Shown piece after piece: positions 1 through 12,339 of a DNA stretch of 64,000 bases (the first letter of the stretch is position 1; each line of letters begins with the position of its first letter). A program made the translations under genes and the position numbers. Location: the NCBI GenBank assembly GCA_021234155.1, contig JAJEKV010000180.1, positions 496,001 to 560,000 on the forward strand, written 5' to 3'. This DNA comes from Isoetes taiwanensis. Taxonomy: Eukaryota; Streptophyta; Lycopodiopsida; Isoetales; Isoetaceae. The notes under the pieces were generated by a model. It was not told where the DNA came from and searched no databases. It worked only from the letters and a program-made list of their open reading frames with translations.

Positions 1-445
1 CCAGAGATAGATGCAAAATTTCTACTTCATTTGGCAGTGCATCTCAACAGACATTTTATGTGCATTCACCTGCAAAAGAGATAGAGTTTCCACTTTGCGC
101 ATTGCTTTTGATTACTGACATAAATGCATTTACTGATTTTCAGAGATAGATGCAAAACTTCTAAGTTGTTGATTAACGCTTTTGGTCCCAAATAGATATA
201 GATGCATTACTGTAGTTAATACTCATTATTGGAAGGTCAGACATGAGAGACAGCTGATCAGCTGATCCATCAATGCGGCCATCCTCAATTATCAAAAGAA
301 CATGCAAAACATTTTATGTGCATTCACCTGCAAAAGAGATAGAGTTTCCAGTCTGCACATTTCTTTTGATTACTGATTTAAATGTATTTACTGATTTTCA
401 GAGATAGATGCAAAGCTTCTACTTCATTTGGCAGTGCATCTCAAC
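1..445. repeat. Tandem leader repeats upstream of CACTA-like transposase
   Basis: Two blocks recur about 258 bases apart: the stretch at 51-92 reappears at 310-351, and the stretch at about 106-163 reappears at about 363-421. The segment at 4-48 (gagatagatgcaaaatttct and onward) comes back at about 400-445. Copies differ by small substitutions. The second copy runs into the transposase reading frame, and each carries a ttactgattttcag splice-acceptor-like string. Subterminal repeats of this kind are common in CACTA elements, but the element's outer end lies outside the window, so this role is inferred. Confidence 0.7.
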
Positions 446-504
446 TGTCAGTGAACTTAATCTGTGCAAGCAGATTGCGCTGCTTTATTGCGACAGAATC
501 AAGC

Positions 505-3500
505 ATGGGAGATCGTCACTTACCTAAACTTATATGCAAGTGTGCTGTTTGCAGTAAAATTAAACCAGATGGTTGCTTGGTTAGTAGGCAAAGGTACCGG
601 TCTCATAATAATAAGCGTATGAAATACCTTGGAAAGAAATTAAGTAGAAGGATAGAACGTGGTGGTGCTGTAACATGTTCATGTGATATTTGCATTAGTA
701 AATGCCCGAATGGTGTGCCATTTAGCAATTTTGGTTACATGAAACATCTTAAAAGTGTCAAGACGAATATGCAAAACATTTCTTTGACAGATTTGCAGGA
801 GCATCTGCCTTCTAGTAAACTGGATATACATTTCAAACACCCTAGCGGTCTGATAAATGCAGCAAAGCCAGTGGATGGCAGCGGACCTAGTCAACTATTG
901 GAACATAATTTGACAGGACATGATGCGCCCTACTCTGGACATGATGAGCCATTGCAAGAATGCGCTGATTTACGTGGTGAGTTGTTACCAGGTTCTATGG
1001 ATTCATGTGACGACACATTCGACAAGTTTTGTGAACATGATAAAATTCCTAGAGGAAACGAGCCAAGCTCTACGTGTCGTGAGGAAAGCCATCAAATGGA
1101 TACTGCAGGGTTAGATCAGCAGCTGCTTGAATGTTTGCTAGAACTCCAGGGATATTTGGATTTGCATAGTGCATCTGAAAAGCTTCAAGATGACTTGCTA
1201 AGTTTGCTTTTTCAAGGTAAAAGTAGGAAATGCTTAGCATCTATAATTGCTGATAGAGGCTCTTGGAACGGGATGGTAAATGGATTTAAAGTGCCAACAA
1301 GTTTCAAATGCATGAAAAATTTGTACCAGTCAATGGGTCTTCCAAGGTTAGAGAGGCACGCCATTTGCATACATAACCAAGATGAGCCCACTTACAGATT
1401 TAGAACTATAACAGATGGTGCCATTTTGACTTGCATGTGTAAGAGAAAGAGGGGTGGCAGTTTACAAAAATCTTTGAAATGTCTTGAGCATGAAACTTGT
1501 ACGATTTGTGGCAAAACTCGAAAGGATGCTTTGGTGTTTTTGTACAATCCTATTGGGAATCTTATGAAGCTGAGGTGCTCAAGTAAATCCATAGCTTATA
1601 GCGATCTTGAGCATTGGCGTCAGCGAGACAGTTGGTTGGGCAAACGAGTCGATGAAAGACCGGCTACAATTAGAGAATGCTGGCATGCAAGGAGATGGAG
1701 AGAACTGCAATATTTTTGGAATCCAGATTCGAAGTGGGAGTTGCCAATTATTTGTAAGCATTGTCAAAATATCATGAAAACTTGGCCATTGATGGAAAGG
1801 GATGAATGTTTCTTGGAAGGAGAGTTTGACAGCTCAAATAATTCTTATGTTGTAACATGCCCTCAATGTTTAAGGCAAGAAAAATATCAAAGAACTGATA
1901 CTTATGGTGATCCTCGTAATTTAGCCTTATTATTGCATTGGGATGGCTTTCAATCAACTAGAAGCACAATAAGGAGCAGCGGGGTCATCCGCCTTGTTGC
2001 TCTAAATGGTGGTAGAGGCGAGGGGCAAGCAATGAAGGAACTTACTTTTCCTGTACTCTTTATCCCTAAAGAGAGCATTATACCTGGAACTGACAGCCTA
2101 GATCCATTCTTGGAACCACTTGTTGCGGAGTTGCGTGACCTTTTTATGACGGGGAAGAGAGTAAATCATGCACTTGATGGCAATGCGCTATAAGTCCTGG
2201 ATTGCAGCAAGTTTTCTACCAACGGTGCATATTATATGCCATTACAGCAGATCATCCAGCTCAGTGTGAGATTCTAAAGCTATCTTCAGGTGAGAATATC
2301 AAGCTAATTGTATGCACTTGCTGATTTCCTGATTTAGGATGTTTTATCTTATTAATTTTCAGACTTTCTTTAATTTTATGTAGGAGGAAAGGTTCCATGT
2401 AGACGTTGTGATCTTGTATTGCCTATTGCCTCAGATGGTAAGTATTATTATGTAGATTTGTTGAAGAAAACACGTCTTCCAAGTGAGAGAAAAACAATGG
2501 ATCATGTCCTTGGTGCCATTGAAAAACTGAAGGATGGTGTCCCTAATGCAGCTCGAGATACAGGTGTTCGGGGCAGTAGTATGTTCTTACAATTGTATCA
2601 TTTGTATGGATTTGATCTACTCCATCATTCCATAGTGGATTCTATGCACACCATAGCTTTAAATCTCTTATGCAAATCTAATAAGAGGATTTTTGATCAG
2701 ATTAAAGCAGCAGGGAACGAAAAGACTGCAATGGATAGGCTAGAGATGATGATTTGTGCAAGAACTCATCGCATGAAATCTGGTAGGTATCCAAAGGATC
2801 CATTCCGACGATTTGGTTTTTTCAAAGCTCAAGAACATCAAGTTTATTGTCAGTGGTATGCAGATTATGTGGCTTCAGATTTGGTTAATGATACAGAGTT
2901 TGCAATCTCCCAAATTGCAACAGATTTGACACGGATATTTTACGATTATGCAAGAACTAATGGCTGGTCCACACGAACTGTAGAGGTGGCAAAGGCCTTG
3001 CTGCAATCATGGCGTTTACGTTGGAATGAACTTTCAGGACCAAATGCAGCTCCATTGGAGCACATGGCAGGGGAATGCCATATTTTAGATGATATTGAGG
3101 TGATTGGTCCACCAGATACAACTTGGTGCTACTTCTTTGAAAGCACCTTTGGTAGGTTAATAGAGATGCCGACAAACAAGAAAGAAATGGAGTTGACTTA
3201 TGCTCGGGTTGAAAACCGCCTTCTATTTTCTAAAATCTATCGTATAAAGGCACTAGATAGCGATGGAATGTTGCCTTACGAACGTGCTGATGCATAGTTT
3301 AAAGCAGTATCAAGTCATGTTGAGCAAAATAATACATCTACAGGTATTCTTTGTGCAAAGTCTCAAACCACGGCTATGGATATGTGGGCTGCTTACAGGA
3401 GATATGGAATGACGGATTGGAGAGAATCAATTTCAAAAAAAGGTGTACTCATAGGATATGGGGAGAAAAGAGAGTGCATACAAGAAGAGGCGATTGCATT

Positions 3501-4233
3501 GCAAAATGCTTACAATTTGTCAGAATTGCCAAAAAGTGAAGTTTTAGAATATCGGGCAATTATGCTCAAGGGATCAATCTTTAGAAGGGGTGACAGGATG
3601 GTAGTCTGCAATGAAAATGTAAGTGATGGCCAATGGTATGGGAAGATGAGGTATATTTTTACCCATAAACAGGGGCTTGAAACCAATGTCTTCTTTGCAG
3701 CTGACTATTATAGATATTGTTGTATGGCGGATGGAATCCAAGTTGACGAGTCAAGTGGGATGCCTATCCTAGCAGAACGAATGGAGCCTTTTGACCATGA
3801 ATCAATCTTGCCTGTTCGGCACATTCTTTGAGAGGTATGCATGCTGCCACTAAGGGAAGGCACAGATAAGAGGACTATTGCGTTTGAAACTATGACCAAT
3901 AAACTACCAGAGAGACTTTTACAGTTACATAAAGTTGGGAACATTCCAGTTTGGCCTTTAGAAGGTGACATGGTTGCAGTTCAAGCAGTGAAACATGGCA
4001 TTGCTCCTCATTTAAGTTCATATGATGGTTGCTGGTATGCTATAGTTGCTGCAGTCAATGAAGCAGATAGAAAGGTGAAACTAACATGGCTGAAATCATC
4101 ATACAAGAAAAGACAAGAATGTTTTGAGATTTCTTACGATGAGAGACGATGGCAATCTTGGGATTGTCTCTTAAGAGTAGTGAACTATAGAAAGGAAGGA
4201 CATGGGCGTAAAGTACGTTATTTTTGTGTTTAA
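505..4233 (+). pseudogene. CACTA/EnSpm-like (Tnp2-type) transposase, decayed
   Basis: A long transposase-like gene. The first part (start chosen at the ATG at 505; the frame is open from 382) has Cys clusters (CKCAVC, CSCDIC, CTICGK, CKHC, CPQC) and HWDGFQ, which matches the first catalytic Asp region of Tnp2-like DDE proteins. The frame breaks at about 2190, then continues with ADHPAQCEIL. A probable intron runs from about 2290 to 2383 (donor TCAG/gtgaga, acceptor tatgtag). The next exon has a CRRC knuckle and the GVRGSSMFLQLYHLYGF...VDSMH block, the second catalytic Asp region. An in-frame TAG at 3295 and TGA at 3829 interrupt one otherwise continuous frame to 4233. The part after 3550 resembles a BAH-like then Tudor-like module (WYGKMRYIF; YDGCWYAIV). 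It would act in the nucleus to cut and move CACTA DNA, but with three breaks it is probably dead. Confidence 0.72.
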
Positions 4234-6640
4234 AGCCACTTCATTCATAGAATCTGCTGCAGAGATATTTCAGTCATTAGAGGATTGTTTTGTGAGGCTT
4301 ATGCATTATCTTGAGATTGATTCAAGCTTGTATTTCAGATATTTTTGACATCTCTTGGTCCCCCCTGATAGGAATCTGGTTTGCCACATTCATCTTTTTG
4401 CACAATTCACTTGCATCAGTTGGATCCATTACTGGCCCATTGTTTGTTATAGCAGGTTTATTTTCAATGCATAACTACTCGTACAGATCCTTGTTCATCA
4501 AAAACAAGTAAGTCCTGGATCCTTTTTAATATGTTAATGCTATGTTTCTTTTGTCAAACCAGTGGACATGCACCTCCACTGGCAAATTCAGGAAGACATG
4601 CACAAAGTTACTTATATAAGTTCTTCAGGAAGGAACGTAAAAAGATTGGATATCTGAGCTGTACACGGATAGATACATGCATACAGGCTATAGACTGTGA
4701 ATGATGAAGTGTGAATGTGAACAGGTAACCTAGGGTAAAAATTTTGTGAGTAAAAATTTTGTGAGTTCTGCCTAGGTTATTTACACTGAATAAATACAAG
4801 CACAAAACCTATATGAAAATTTTGCTTTTGGACATGCTACAATGGTCCAACCACATTAAGCCATAGACGATCAGATATTAGAAAGTACAATCTCAATGGC
4901 CGATGAAATTAAGAATGCAGAATTCTATACAGAGGAGCAAACCAATGAATTGAGGGATCATTGGGAATGGTGCCTGGTAATCAAAGTCGCCAACAGATTT
5001 GAAGCTTATTTTGATGTGTTCAGGTCAAAGAATCTACAGTGGTTCTGTCAAATGTTGAATATTCCTCAATATTTAAACCAAAATATTTACCAATGTGTAT
5101 TGCGTATTGAAATGAAAAGGTTGTGAAGGTTGAAAAATGTATCTGATTGCTTAAAGTTCCATTTTCCTTTCAAATTTGACTTTGTTATTTTACCACAAAT
5201 TTGCCTATAATAGAGTGAACAGTGACTAGGCCTAGTGGTTCTATGGCAATAAAGATTCAAATTCCCAAGGCCAGGTTCATAAAAATTGTCACAATTGGAA
5301 GTTTATGGAGCATGCAAATACAATGCTTCTGAAGATAGGTGCTTCTATACATATCGTGCTACCATACATATGATATTTCTAAAGACAACATATATGGCGC
5401 CCCAACTTTGTCCTTTCTGAGTTAAATATACTAAAATACCAAATATATTGAACATATGGAAAAGAAAAGAAAATAGACTTCATACAAATGATATTAGCCT
5501 TTAATGCGAGGGCCATGAACTCTTACTGCTTTAGTCAATGTTAATTTACTGATAAGAAGTTAATGTTCTTAAAATTTACCTTAATCAAATAAGGACCTTT
5601 GATAAATTTCAGAAGACCCATTTATTCTCAAGTAAAATTGTTGACTTAATCACATGGAGATATTCTCCAATAAATTGCTTAAAATGGTCATAAAGTGTCC
5701 GATATATGTTTTGATTACATACATAATGCATAAAGTTTGGAACCTAACAATTACTGCGGCAAAATGCCCCAAGTGAACCCTACAGATAATGAATGACGGG
5801 CCCTCAAAACATCGAACAAGGAAAAAAATGTGCCATTGCCCCATTTTTACGAAATCTGGCCAGAATCTATTGAAGAACGTCCTGCCTATAGATATGATGA
5901 GTCATGATTTTAGTCTTGTTTGGCTTTGATCAACCATTGAGCTAGATAGTTGTTGATACACTATGAAACAAAATATAATAACGCTTAGGTGAATCATTTG
6001 TGATTGCAAGGAGCATATTGTCATGGTTCTTGAACACAATGAATTATTCTTTAAACCATTACGTTATTCATTTAGAGGTCTTAAAAAAATGTTAGTAGTT
6101 TTAATAAACCAATATTAATTTTAGTTCGTATTGAAATGGCCCCATAAACTACGACTAGTTTTAACAAACTATTATTCTATTAGTAACTGACATAAATAAC
6201 TATGTTGTAAACCACTATTCATTTAGACAAACCACTATAGGATGTGGTTTTCTGCTATCAAATAAATTGTTGTATAAAAAACCATGTCTATCGTGGTTTT
6301 TAGATTATATGATACTATTTCGGTGCCTTGTGGGATACAAAGGCCTTGTACCAGAGACAACCGCAGCCTTGAAGAATATCTCTCGTACTCGATGCCTAAT
6401 TCAGTAAACAAGAGAAGGATATGTCAACAAACACGGATTACAATAGCTTCGTTACTTCTTACATAGGTTTGACAAGAGAGAGATACTTGGCAATTATAAT
6501 TATATGTCCGAGCGGGAAGTCTCATTTGAATGCCTTAATAGCTGCTCACAATTTGGAGTGCTTGAAGGTCGTAAAAGAGGGCTGCATGATTTACAAAGAG
6601 AAAGACTCAGATTTAATAATGCTGTAGAAAATGACACATA
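4234..6640. other. Non-coding stretch, no gene seen
   Basis: AT-rich sequence with only short ORFs. There is a small direct repeat of agtaaaaattttgtg at about 4736-4763, and poorly conserved copies of a ttaaacc/aaccactat motif around 6050-6260. I recognise no gene, RNA or transposon ends here. The first part probably includes the 3' end of the CACTA-like element. Confidence 0.5.
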
Positions 6641-6649
6641 TTATTATTA

Positions 6650-6934
6650 TAATGGTGTCCATGATTTCTGATGACGACTGTGAGAGCACCAAAGGCAAGG
6701 GGGTTGCGGATAAGGTCTGGCAATGCCTTCAACTGGACGATCATCTTTTCAAACTGTATTTGATGTAGCAGACCATGAGGAAGAGGATAATGAATGACGA
6801 GGAAGACAGTGTAGGCCCTCTTTTGAAGGACATTACCTTTTAATTGCTGACCAAAGAGAATGATCCCTTGAAAAACAATAGTTTTTCAAGGAAAATGACA
6901 AGTTACCTTGTTGAGGCATTCGCCCTTTTGGACG
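6650..6934 (+). repeat. Left part of unrecognised coding-like repeat, cut by gypsy insertion
   Basis: This segment resembles about 21668-21960: both have tgatgtagcagaccatgagg, the NDEED coding stretch and the string GFSRKMTSYLVE or SFSRKMTSYLVE. It ends in ccttttGGACG, exactly where the gypsy 5' LTR starts. The right half of the interrupted copy resumes at 18059. The intact order is seen at 21215-21235, where ccttttggacg runs directly into tgacttgttgcg. I do not recognise the product. Confidence 0.7.
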
Positions 6935-7524
6935 TGTTAGTCCTGTGCCTCCTGGTACAGGACTATTCATGCATACGACGGACCAGGTCAAGGCCAAGGA
7001 TCCACAACCAGGCGCGGGTCCGTCGTCAAAGGCTCAGCAGAAGACCAAGCAGACCACGCAGACAAAGACTACGCCTGGCGTCAACAAGAGGCGGCGCTCA
7101 GACAAGTGACGGCCCGTCACCGCCCGCGTCAGCGTCAGCGTGAGTTCAGGCTTTTCAAGAGGCACCGCCTGCATTCCTGCAAATCAGGCCTCCTTCCAGG
7201 AGTCGGCACCGAAATCAGTCAGAGTGTCTATATTGGGCCAAAGGCCATTGTACTATATATATAAGTAGAGCTAGCACATGAGTTTTTAGATGAGTTTTGA
7301 GTCTTGTCTCAGTTCAGTTTTCTCTCGATTTCGAGAGCTCATGTATCTTCATTGACATCAAGGAAGCTTATTATTGTGATCTCATTGTTCTTGTTGTTCT
7401 CTTTTCTCTTCTTTTGTTCTTTCTTGCAAATCCCGCGTGACATAGTTCCCGGATTCTCCTGTTAGATCCAAGGGTCCTCACAGAAGGCTGTCTTGCAGGA
7501 GTTCCCGAACCCAGGCCCCAAACA
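6935..7524 (+). repeat. 5' LTR of Tat-like gypsy element
   Basis: Begins TGTTAGTCCTG and ends CCCCAAACA, with the usual TG...CA ends. It contains a likely TATA box (tatatatataag, about 7251-7262) followed by a CT-rich leader, so this LTR is probably the promoter of the element. Nearly the whole LTR is matched at 17480-18058. Antisense ORFs within it are shadows. Confidence 0.92.
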
Positions 7525-7525
7525 C

Positions 7526-7542
7526 TGTCGCCGCTGCCGGGT
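7526..7542 (+). promoter_or_regulatory. Primer binding site, tRNA-Asp-like
   Basis: One base after the 5' LTR lies TGTCGCCGCTGCCGGGT. It closely matches the TGGCGCCGTTGCCGGGG-type site complementary to the 3' end of plant tRNA-Asp, which primes many Tat/Athila elements. A few mismatches indicate decay. Confidence 0.7.
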
Positions 7543-7559
7543 CTGATCTTTCTTCCATC

Positions 7560-8912
7560 ATGTCTGCTCGAGGTTTCACTCCTGACGAACTTCTTTGCCA
7601 AACGGCGGCTCGTCTGGAGCGTCATCAACGACGTGATGCTGTTCGGGATATGTATGACACTGCTTATGACATTGGCTCAAGAGCTCAGTCGGCACCTCCT
7701 ACCCCTCGTGCTCATTCTCGACCAGGGTCTCCCCCTGTGTGTCGTCATTGTTCCCAACCACAATCTCCATAACATACCCCTGTTCAGCCCACGCCTCACT
7801 ATTTCCAGACTCCTGACAGCACCTATATCAATATCCCTTCAGGTCACACCCCTCTTCCGTCACAACCTTCTTCACCTCCTGGTGGGATGGGCTACCATCA
7901 AGTGTCTTTTGGCCCTACCCACATTCACGACTATCAGTCTTCTCCATCTTTTCAGCATGCTCTTCCTGTTTACCAAACCACTGATCTCAAGCCTAATGAG
8001 GATGGCTCCCAAGGCCCTTCCCCACCAGATGCTGCTTTTGCTGGACCCAATGTCTTTTCTGTTCCACCCCCTCACTCTCAGTCCCAGACTGTATCACCTC
8101 TTTATGTTTCTGCATATCCTCCGCCGAATCCACCCATCTATGCGCCCGTTCCGCCTTCATCACCCTCTCATAATTTGAAGCTGACTTATCCCACTTTTGG
8201 CAACACCAAAGGCAAACCTCTGGATCAGAGTGCTTCGGCACACATGGAGGAATTTGAAGCCTTGGCCATTCTGAATGGTCATGCTCAGCCCCAACTTAAA
8301 TTTCATATCTTTTCGACCACGCTCAGAGGCGCCCCTCATCAGTGGTTAATGGCCAACAAAAGTCACTAGAAACAGAGTTGGCAAGAAATGAAAACTGCCT
8401 TTCTGTCTCATTATGGCACCACGGACGATGATCAGTTACTCCTTAAGCAACTCAATGACCTTCAACAAGAGCCCACGGAGTCCGCCAGGGATTTTGCGGA
8501 CCGTCTTCACATTCTCGTCAGCAAACTCCAGGAGTACCCCACGCAAAGCCAGATCCTCGTCTGGTTTCTGCAGGGCCTTCCTCCTGCCATTCGACTCATG
8601 ACAGAATACTTGCGTCCCAAGTCCTTGGAGCAGGCCATTGAACTGGTCAATCACTCAGTCAATGTTTCTTCTCGGGGTGTTGCTCTGCAGGAACTCCCGT
8701 TCATGCCCCCCGTCATGGTTCCTCAGAACTCTGTTCAACCTCAGCAAGCAACTCCACAACGCGCTCACATCTGGTGTACTATTTGTAAATATCAAGGTCA
8801 TCTGGCAAATGAATGCAACGCCTCCAATGGACCTCCTCATTGTAAAAGATGTAATATGTGCAATTATGCCATGGAAGAACGCACGCGATCTCATCCTACA
8901 CCTTTTAAGTAA
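7560..8912 (+). pseudogene. gag: gag polyprotein of Tat-like gypsy element (interrupted)
   Basis: One frame runs from the ATG at 7560 to the stop at 8912, broken by in-frame TAA at 7770 and TAG at 8367. The N-terminus is Pro/Ser-rich. The region 8190-8650 looks like a retrotransposon capsid domain (FEALAILNG, APHQWL, ESARDFADRLH). A zinc knuckle CTICKYQGHLANEC (CX2CX4HX4C) follows near 8775-8820. A second knuckle, CYHCHEWGHTTTAC, lies in another frame at about 9085-9126, so the gag tail is frame-shifted. The product would form the cytoplasmic particle that packages element RNA. Confidence 0.85.
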
Positions 8913-8979
8913 TAAAATGGTCTTTCAAGTTCGGACCACCCCTCAACAACAAATGTAGTCATATCAGCCTCGGAATATC

Positions 8980-9412
8980 CACCTCAACAACAATGTAGCG
9001 GTATCAACAACAATGCACAATCTCGGCAGCAGCCACGACTTGGGACAAGGCATCCGTCCTCCCTTTGATCCTTCTAAAGCTCAATGTTATCATTGCCACG
9101 AATGGGGTCACACCACCACGGCGTGTCCTCAGCTTCCTCAAGTTCAAGTTCAACTTCCAGGTTCCAATCAACCGGCTTCTGTCCGTCTCACGGCTTATCA
9201 ACTCTGGGGTGGCCAACGGGGAAACGGGGCCCTCGTCTGTTTTTTTATGAAAGCCTCCTCGGCCTCAACAACGGCGCCCTCAGCAAGCTGCGTCTACTTC
9301 CAATCCTCTGGATCAACAAGCTCAGGAGGAGATTTATCAGGCTCTCAACCCTCATGTCCAATAGTCCAATTGGGTTGGTCTTGTCTCGCTTCACACACGG
9401 GCTTCACGCCCT
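8980..9412 (+). pseudogene. gag C-terminal / gag-pol junction remnant
   Basis: The frame at 9013-9240 carries the second CCHC zinc knuckle and a Gln/Pro-rich tail. From about 9200 to 9412 no frame stays convincingly coding, and three frames contribute short pieces. This is the frame-broken junction between gag and the protease. Confidence 0.6.
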
Positions 9413-10327
9413 TTGACCATCATTCCTCATGACACGCAACCTGCTTTTGCTGTGGAAACTGTCCCTCATGACGATGATAAAAAAGTTCACTTCGCACCTG
9501 ATCTTGACAAACTTATGTCTCACGTCATGCCTAAAGTGAGACAAAGTATTCTGAAACTCATGCAGGCTGCGGAAGGTCGAACACTGGCAAATGTTCATGC
9601 CACAACGAGCTCGGCGAATCGATCGCAAAGACCGTCATCATCCACCGATTACACGCTCTCGACCATATCCAAATATTGCTTGTTGGTCGAAGCTTCTCAA
9701 AGAAGTTTACGCTTCTTTACCACACGGTCCCGACTCCATTGGACCTCTGCGGACCCCTTTTCACATGTTCCCTTGGAACTTCGGGAAGAACTTGCAAAGA
9801 TCAAGATTCCTTTGAGCCCGCCACTATTTTTGAAACTCGTCCGGCTCAAAGATCGATTACCTCTTCCCACGCTTACGGTTGGAGCTGTTGCGACTTCAAC
9901 ACCCACGGTGCATGCCACGGTGGGCAATCACAATATCAATCATGTCCAAATTGATGGTGGTAGTGCCGTCAATCTCATTACTGATAAACTTCGGAAGCAA
10001 TTGGGCATTAAACAATTATACCGTGTCCCTTATGACATCAAATTGGCAAATGGCCATATCACGCGTCCTCAAGGCGTCACTCCTCTTCTCCACATCAGCA
10101 TTGGTGATCTCAAATTCCCTTTGGAATTTGGTGTTTGGAAAGCTAGAGAGGATCCTGGTGACTATGAAATGCTGGTTGGACGACCTTTTCTCCGACAGGC
10201 CAAGAGTATTCATTACCGGGCCACGGACCAACTTGTTATCACCGATGGCCATCTCAATGCCACAATGGATCTGGAAACTGGCCAATTGATCTCTGTCGAG
10301 AATGCTGAACCTTCCATCTCGCATTAA
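9413..10327 (+). CDS. pol: Aspartic protease segment of gypsy pol
   Basis: This 304-codon open stretch includes the retropepsin active-site string IDGGSAVNLI (about 9950-9980). The flap and second half follow (LANGHITRPQGV, MLVGRPFLRQ), typical of plant Ty3/gypsy proteases, where DGGS often replaces DTGA. The product would cut the gag-pol polyprotein. The initiator shown is only the first in-frame codon; in the element this segment is part of a polyprotein. Confidence 0.85.
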   Translation: MTIIPHDTQPAFAVETVPHDDDKKVHFAPDLDKLMSHVMPKVRQSILKLMQAAEGRTLANVHATTSSANRSQRPSSSTDYTLSTISKYCLLVEASQRSLRFFTTRSRLHWTSADPFSHVPLELREELAKIKIPLSPPLFLKLVRLKDRLPLPTLTVGAVATSTPTVHATVGNHNINHVQIDGGSAVNLITDKLRKQLGIKQLYRVPYDIKLANGHITRPQGVTPLLHISIGDLKFPLEFGVWKAREDPGDYEMLVGRPFLRQAKSIHYRATDQLVITDGHLNATMDLETGQLISVENAEPSISH

Positions 10328-10779
10328 TCGACTCAAGAAGCCCAAAATATTTATCATGTTCAAGCTCCTCCAAATAGTCTCCCTCTCTCCTCTTACCCCC
10401 GAGTATCTTTGATCCCCAGGGGTGACATGACGCTTGATCGTCGGGACCCGGTATCGCGCTCTTTTGGACCCTTACCTGGCTTCCTGCAATCGCATTCAAC
10501 GACTTGATCATTTTTCCGACCCACTTTCTTCTTCAGAGACAGTTGATGTACATGCCGCCATGAAGCAACCCTTGCTTGATGGCCGCTTCGGCTCTCTTTT
10601 CTTCACAATGCAAAATGCTGCTCCTCCCGTCATGCTTCAGCCTCCTGCTCATCACGTTCAGGACACGGAGGTTGTTCCTCATGTTCAAACTCCAGAAGTG
10701 GAACTCGTGGACATTGGCAACAATCAACCAAATCCAAAACAGCCGCTAAACTTCCACCTACTTATAAAGCACGCGCTGT

Positions 10780-11700
10780 GACGCTGTTCAAGAAATTCAA
10801 ACATATCTTTGCTTGGAGCTACAAAGACCTTCGCGGTATCAAAAAAGAATTAGGGGAACTCACCATTCCTACCAAACCTGATGCACGCCCAATCTAGCAA
10901 CGACAGTACCGGCTCAACCCAAATTACCGTGACCGCGTCAAGGCTGAAATCGACAAACTCTTAGCTGCTGGCCTGATTTATGAGGTCAAACATTCTGAAT
11001 GGGTGAGCCCCATCGTCATAGCTCTCAAACACAATGGTAAGATCCGCGTTTGCGTGGATTACCGAAAACTCAATCAAGCCACGGAGCGTGATCACTTTCC
11101 GCTTCCCTTCACTGACCAGGTTCTTGAAGAAGTTGCTGGTCATGAGATGTACTCTTTCATGGATGGTTTTTCAGGGTACAATCAAATTTCTATCAAGCAA
11201 GAAGATCAACTCAAAACTACTTTCACCACCCCGTGGGGCACTTTTGCCTACAAGGTGGTCCCTTTTGGTTTGTCCAACTCTCCTTCAACCTTTCAAATAA
11301 GATCATGCTCTCTCTTTTCAAGACTTTATGAAGGATAAACCTTTTCTTCGGATCTTCCAAGATGATTTTTTCGCCTCTGACTCCATGGATGATCATTTGG
11401 ACAAATTGGAGCTTGTCTTTCAAAAATGTGATGAATCGGCATTAGTCTCAATCACGAAAGTGCACCTTCTGCGTCACCTCAGCGCTTACATTGGGTCATG
11501 TGGTCAGTAAAGAAGGCATCACCACGGATCCCGCAAAGATCAGTTGTGTACTGAAAGCTCCAGCACCATCTAATATCAAAGAGACACGCTCTTTCCTGAC
11601 TATTCCACCTTCATTCCTGGACTTGCAGCTATAGCTGACCCCATTCATAAACTCACGGGTGATGAATCCACTTGGGCTTGGAATTCCCAAGCGGAAGCTG
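10780..11700 (+). pseudogene. pol: Reverse transcriptase domain of Tat-like gypsy element
   Basis: Starts with the linker KKELGELTIPTKPDARPI, then an in-frame stop before QRQYRLNPNYR. The 11003-11338 frame gives VCVDYRKLNQATERDHFPLP and VVPFGLSNSPSTF. The YxDD box is altered to IFQDDF at about 11350-11367 in a shifted frame. Further shifts follow at 11320-11340 and 11500-11700. It belongs to the element polymerase that copies RNA to DNA, and is inactive here. Confidence 0.85.
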
Positions 11701-11711
11701 CTTTTTAGAAG

Positions 11712-12130
11712 TTGAAGCTGTTACTTACTCAGGCCCCGGTCCTTGTTCCTCCTCAATGGGACAAGCCTTTCCACGTTCATGTTGACGTCTCTGGTTTTGC
11801 CATTGGTGTTGTTCTCTCTCAAGCTTATGATGACACCACGGATAAACCCATCCGCTATGCCAGCCGGAAACTCAATCCTGCTGAGCGCAACTATTCTGCC
11901 ACGGAACGGGAAGCCTTGGGCTTAGTCTTTTGTGTCCAACGTTTTAGACATTATTTGTTGGGTAGCCAGATCACGTTCTTTGTTGATCATCAAGCCCTTC
12001 TTTATTTGATCAACAAAGCCACGCCCACGGGACACATTGCTCGCTGGGTCCTTCTTCTGCAAGAGTTTGCTCCCTTCGAAATTGTTCAAAAGGCAGGCAA
12101 ATCTCATGTGGTGCCTGATTATCTTTCACG
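11712..12130 (+). CDS. pol: RNase H domain of gypsy pol
   Basis: Open stretch with the expected retroelement RNase H motifs: HVDVSGFAIGVVLSQ (first Asp), YSATEREALGLVF (Glu), FVDHQALLYL (Asp) and VVPDYLSRI at the end. It degrades the RNA strand after reverse transcription. It is one of the best-preserved pol segments, and the frame continues only a little beyond the domain. Confidence 0.88.
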
Positions 12131-12339
12131 CATCCACACGGATGATCCCTCCATGTGTTTCGACGCCTTTCGGGCGCTCAATTGTTCACAGTCACGGCCA
12201 CGCCCCCATTGGTTTCACAACTTTCAAAGAATATCTTCTCACCGGTGCTCTTCCTCCCGCAGATCCGGCGCTCTCTCTAGACAAGCTTCGGCTCCCACCA
12301 CCGTCGGTTTCTCAGAAGTCCGCGACTATACCATGGTTG

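Noticed and set aside
7371-7628. Minus-strand 85-codon ORF, also seen at 17905-18108
   Set aside because: It lies in the LTR and is repeated because the LTR is repeated. It has no coding features.
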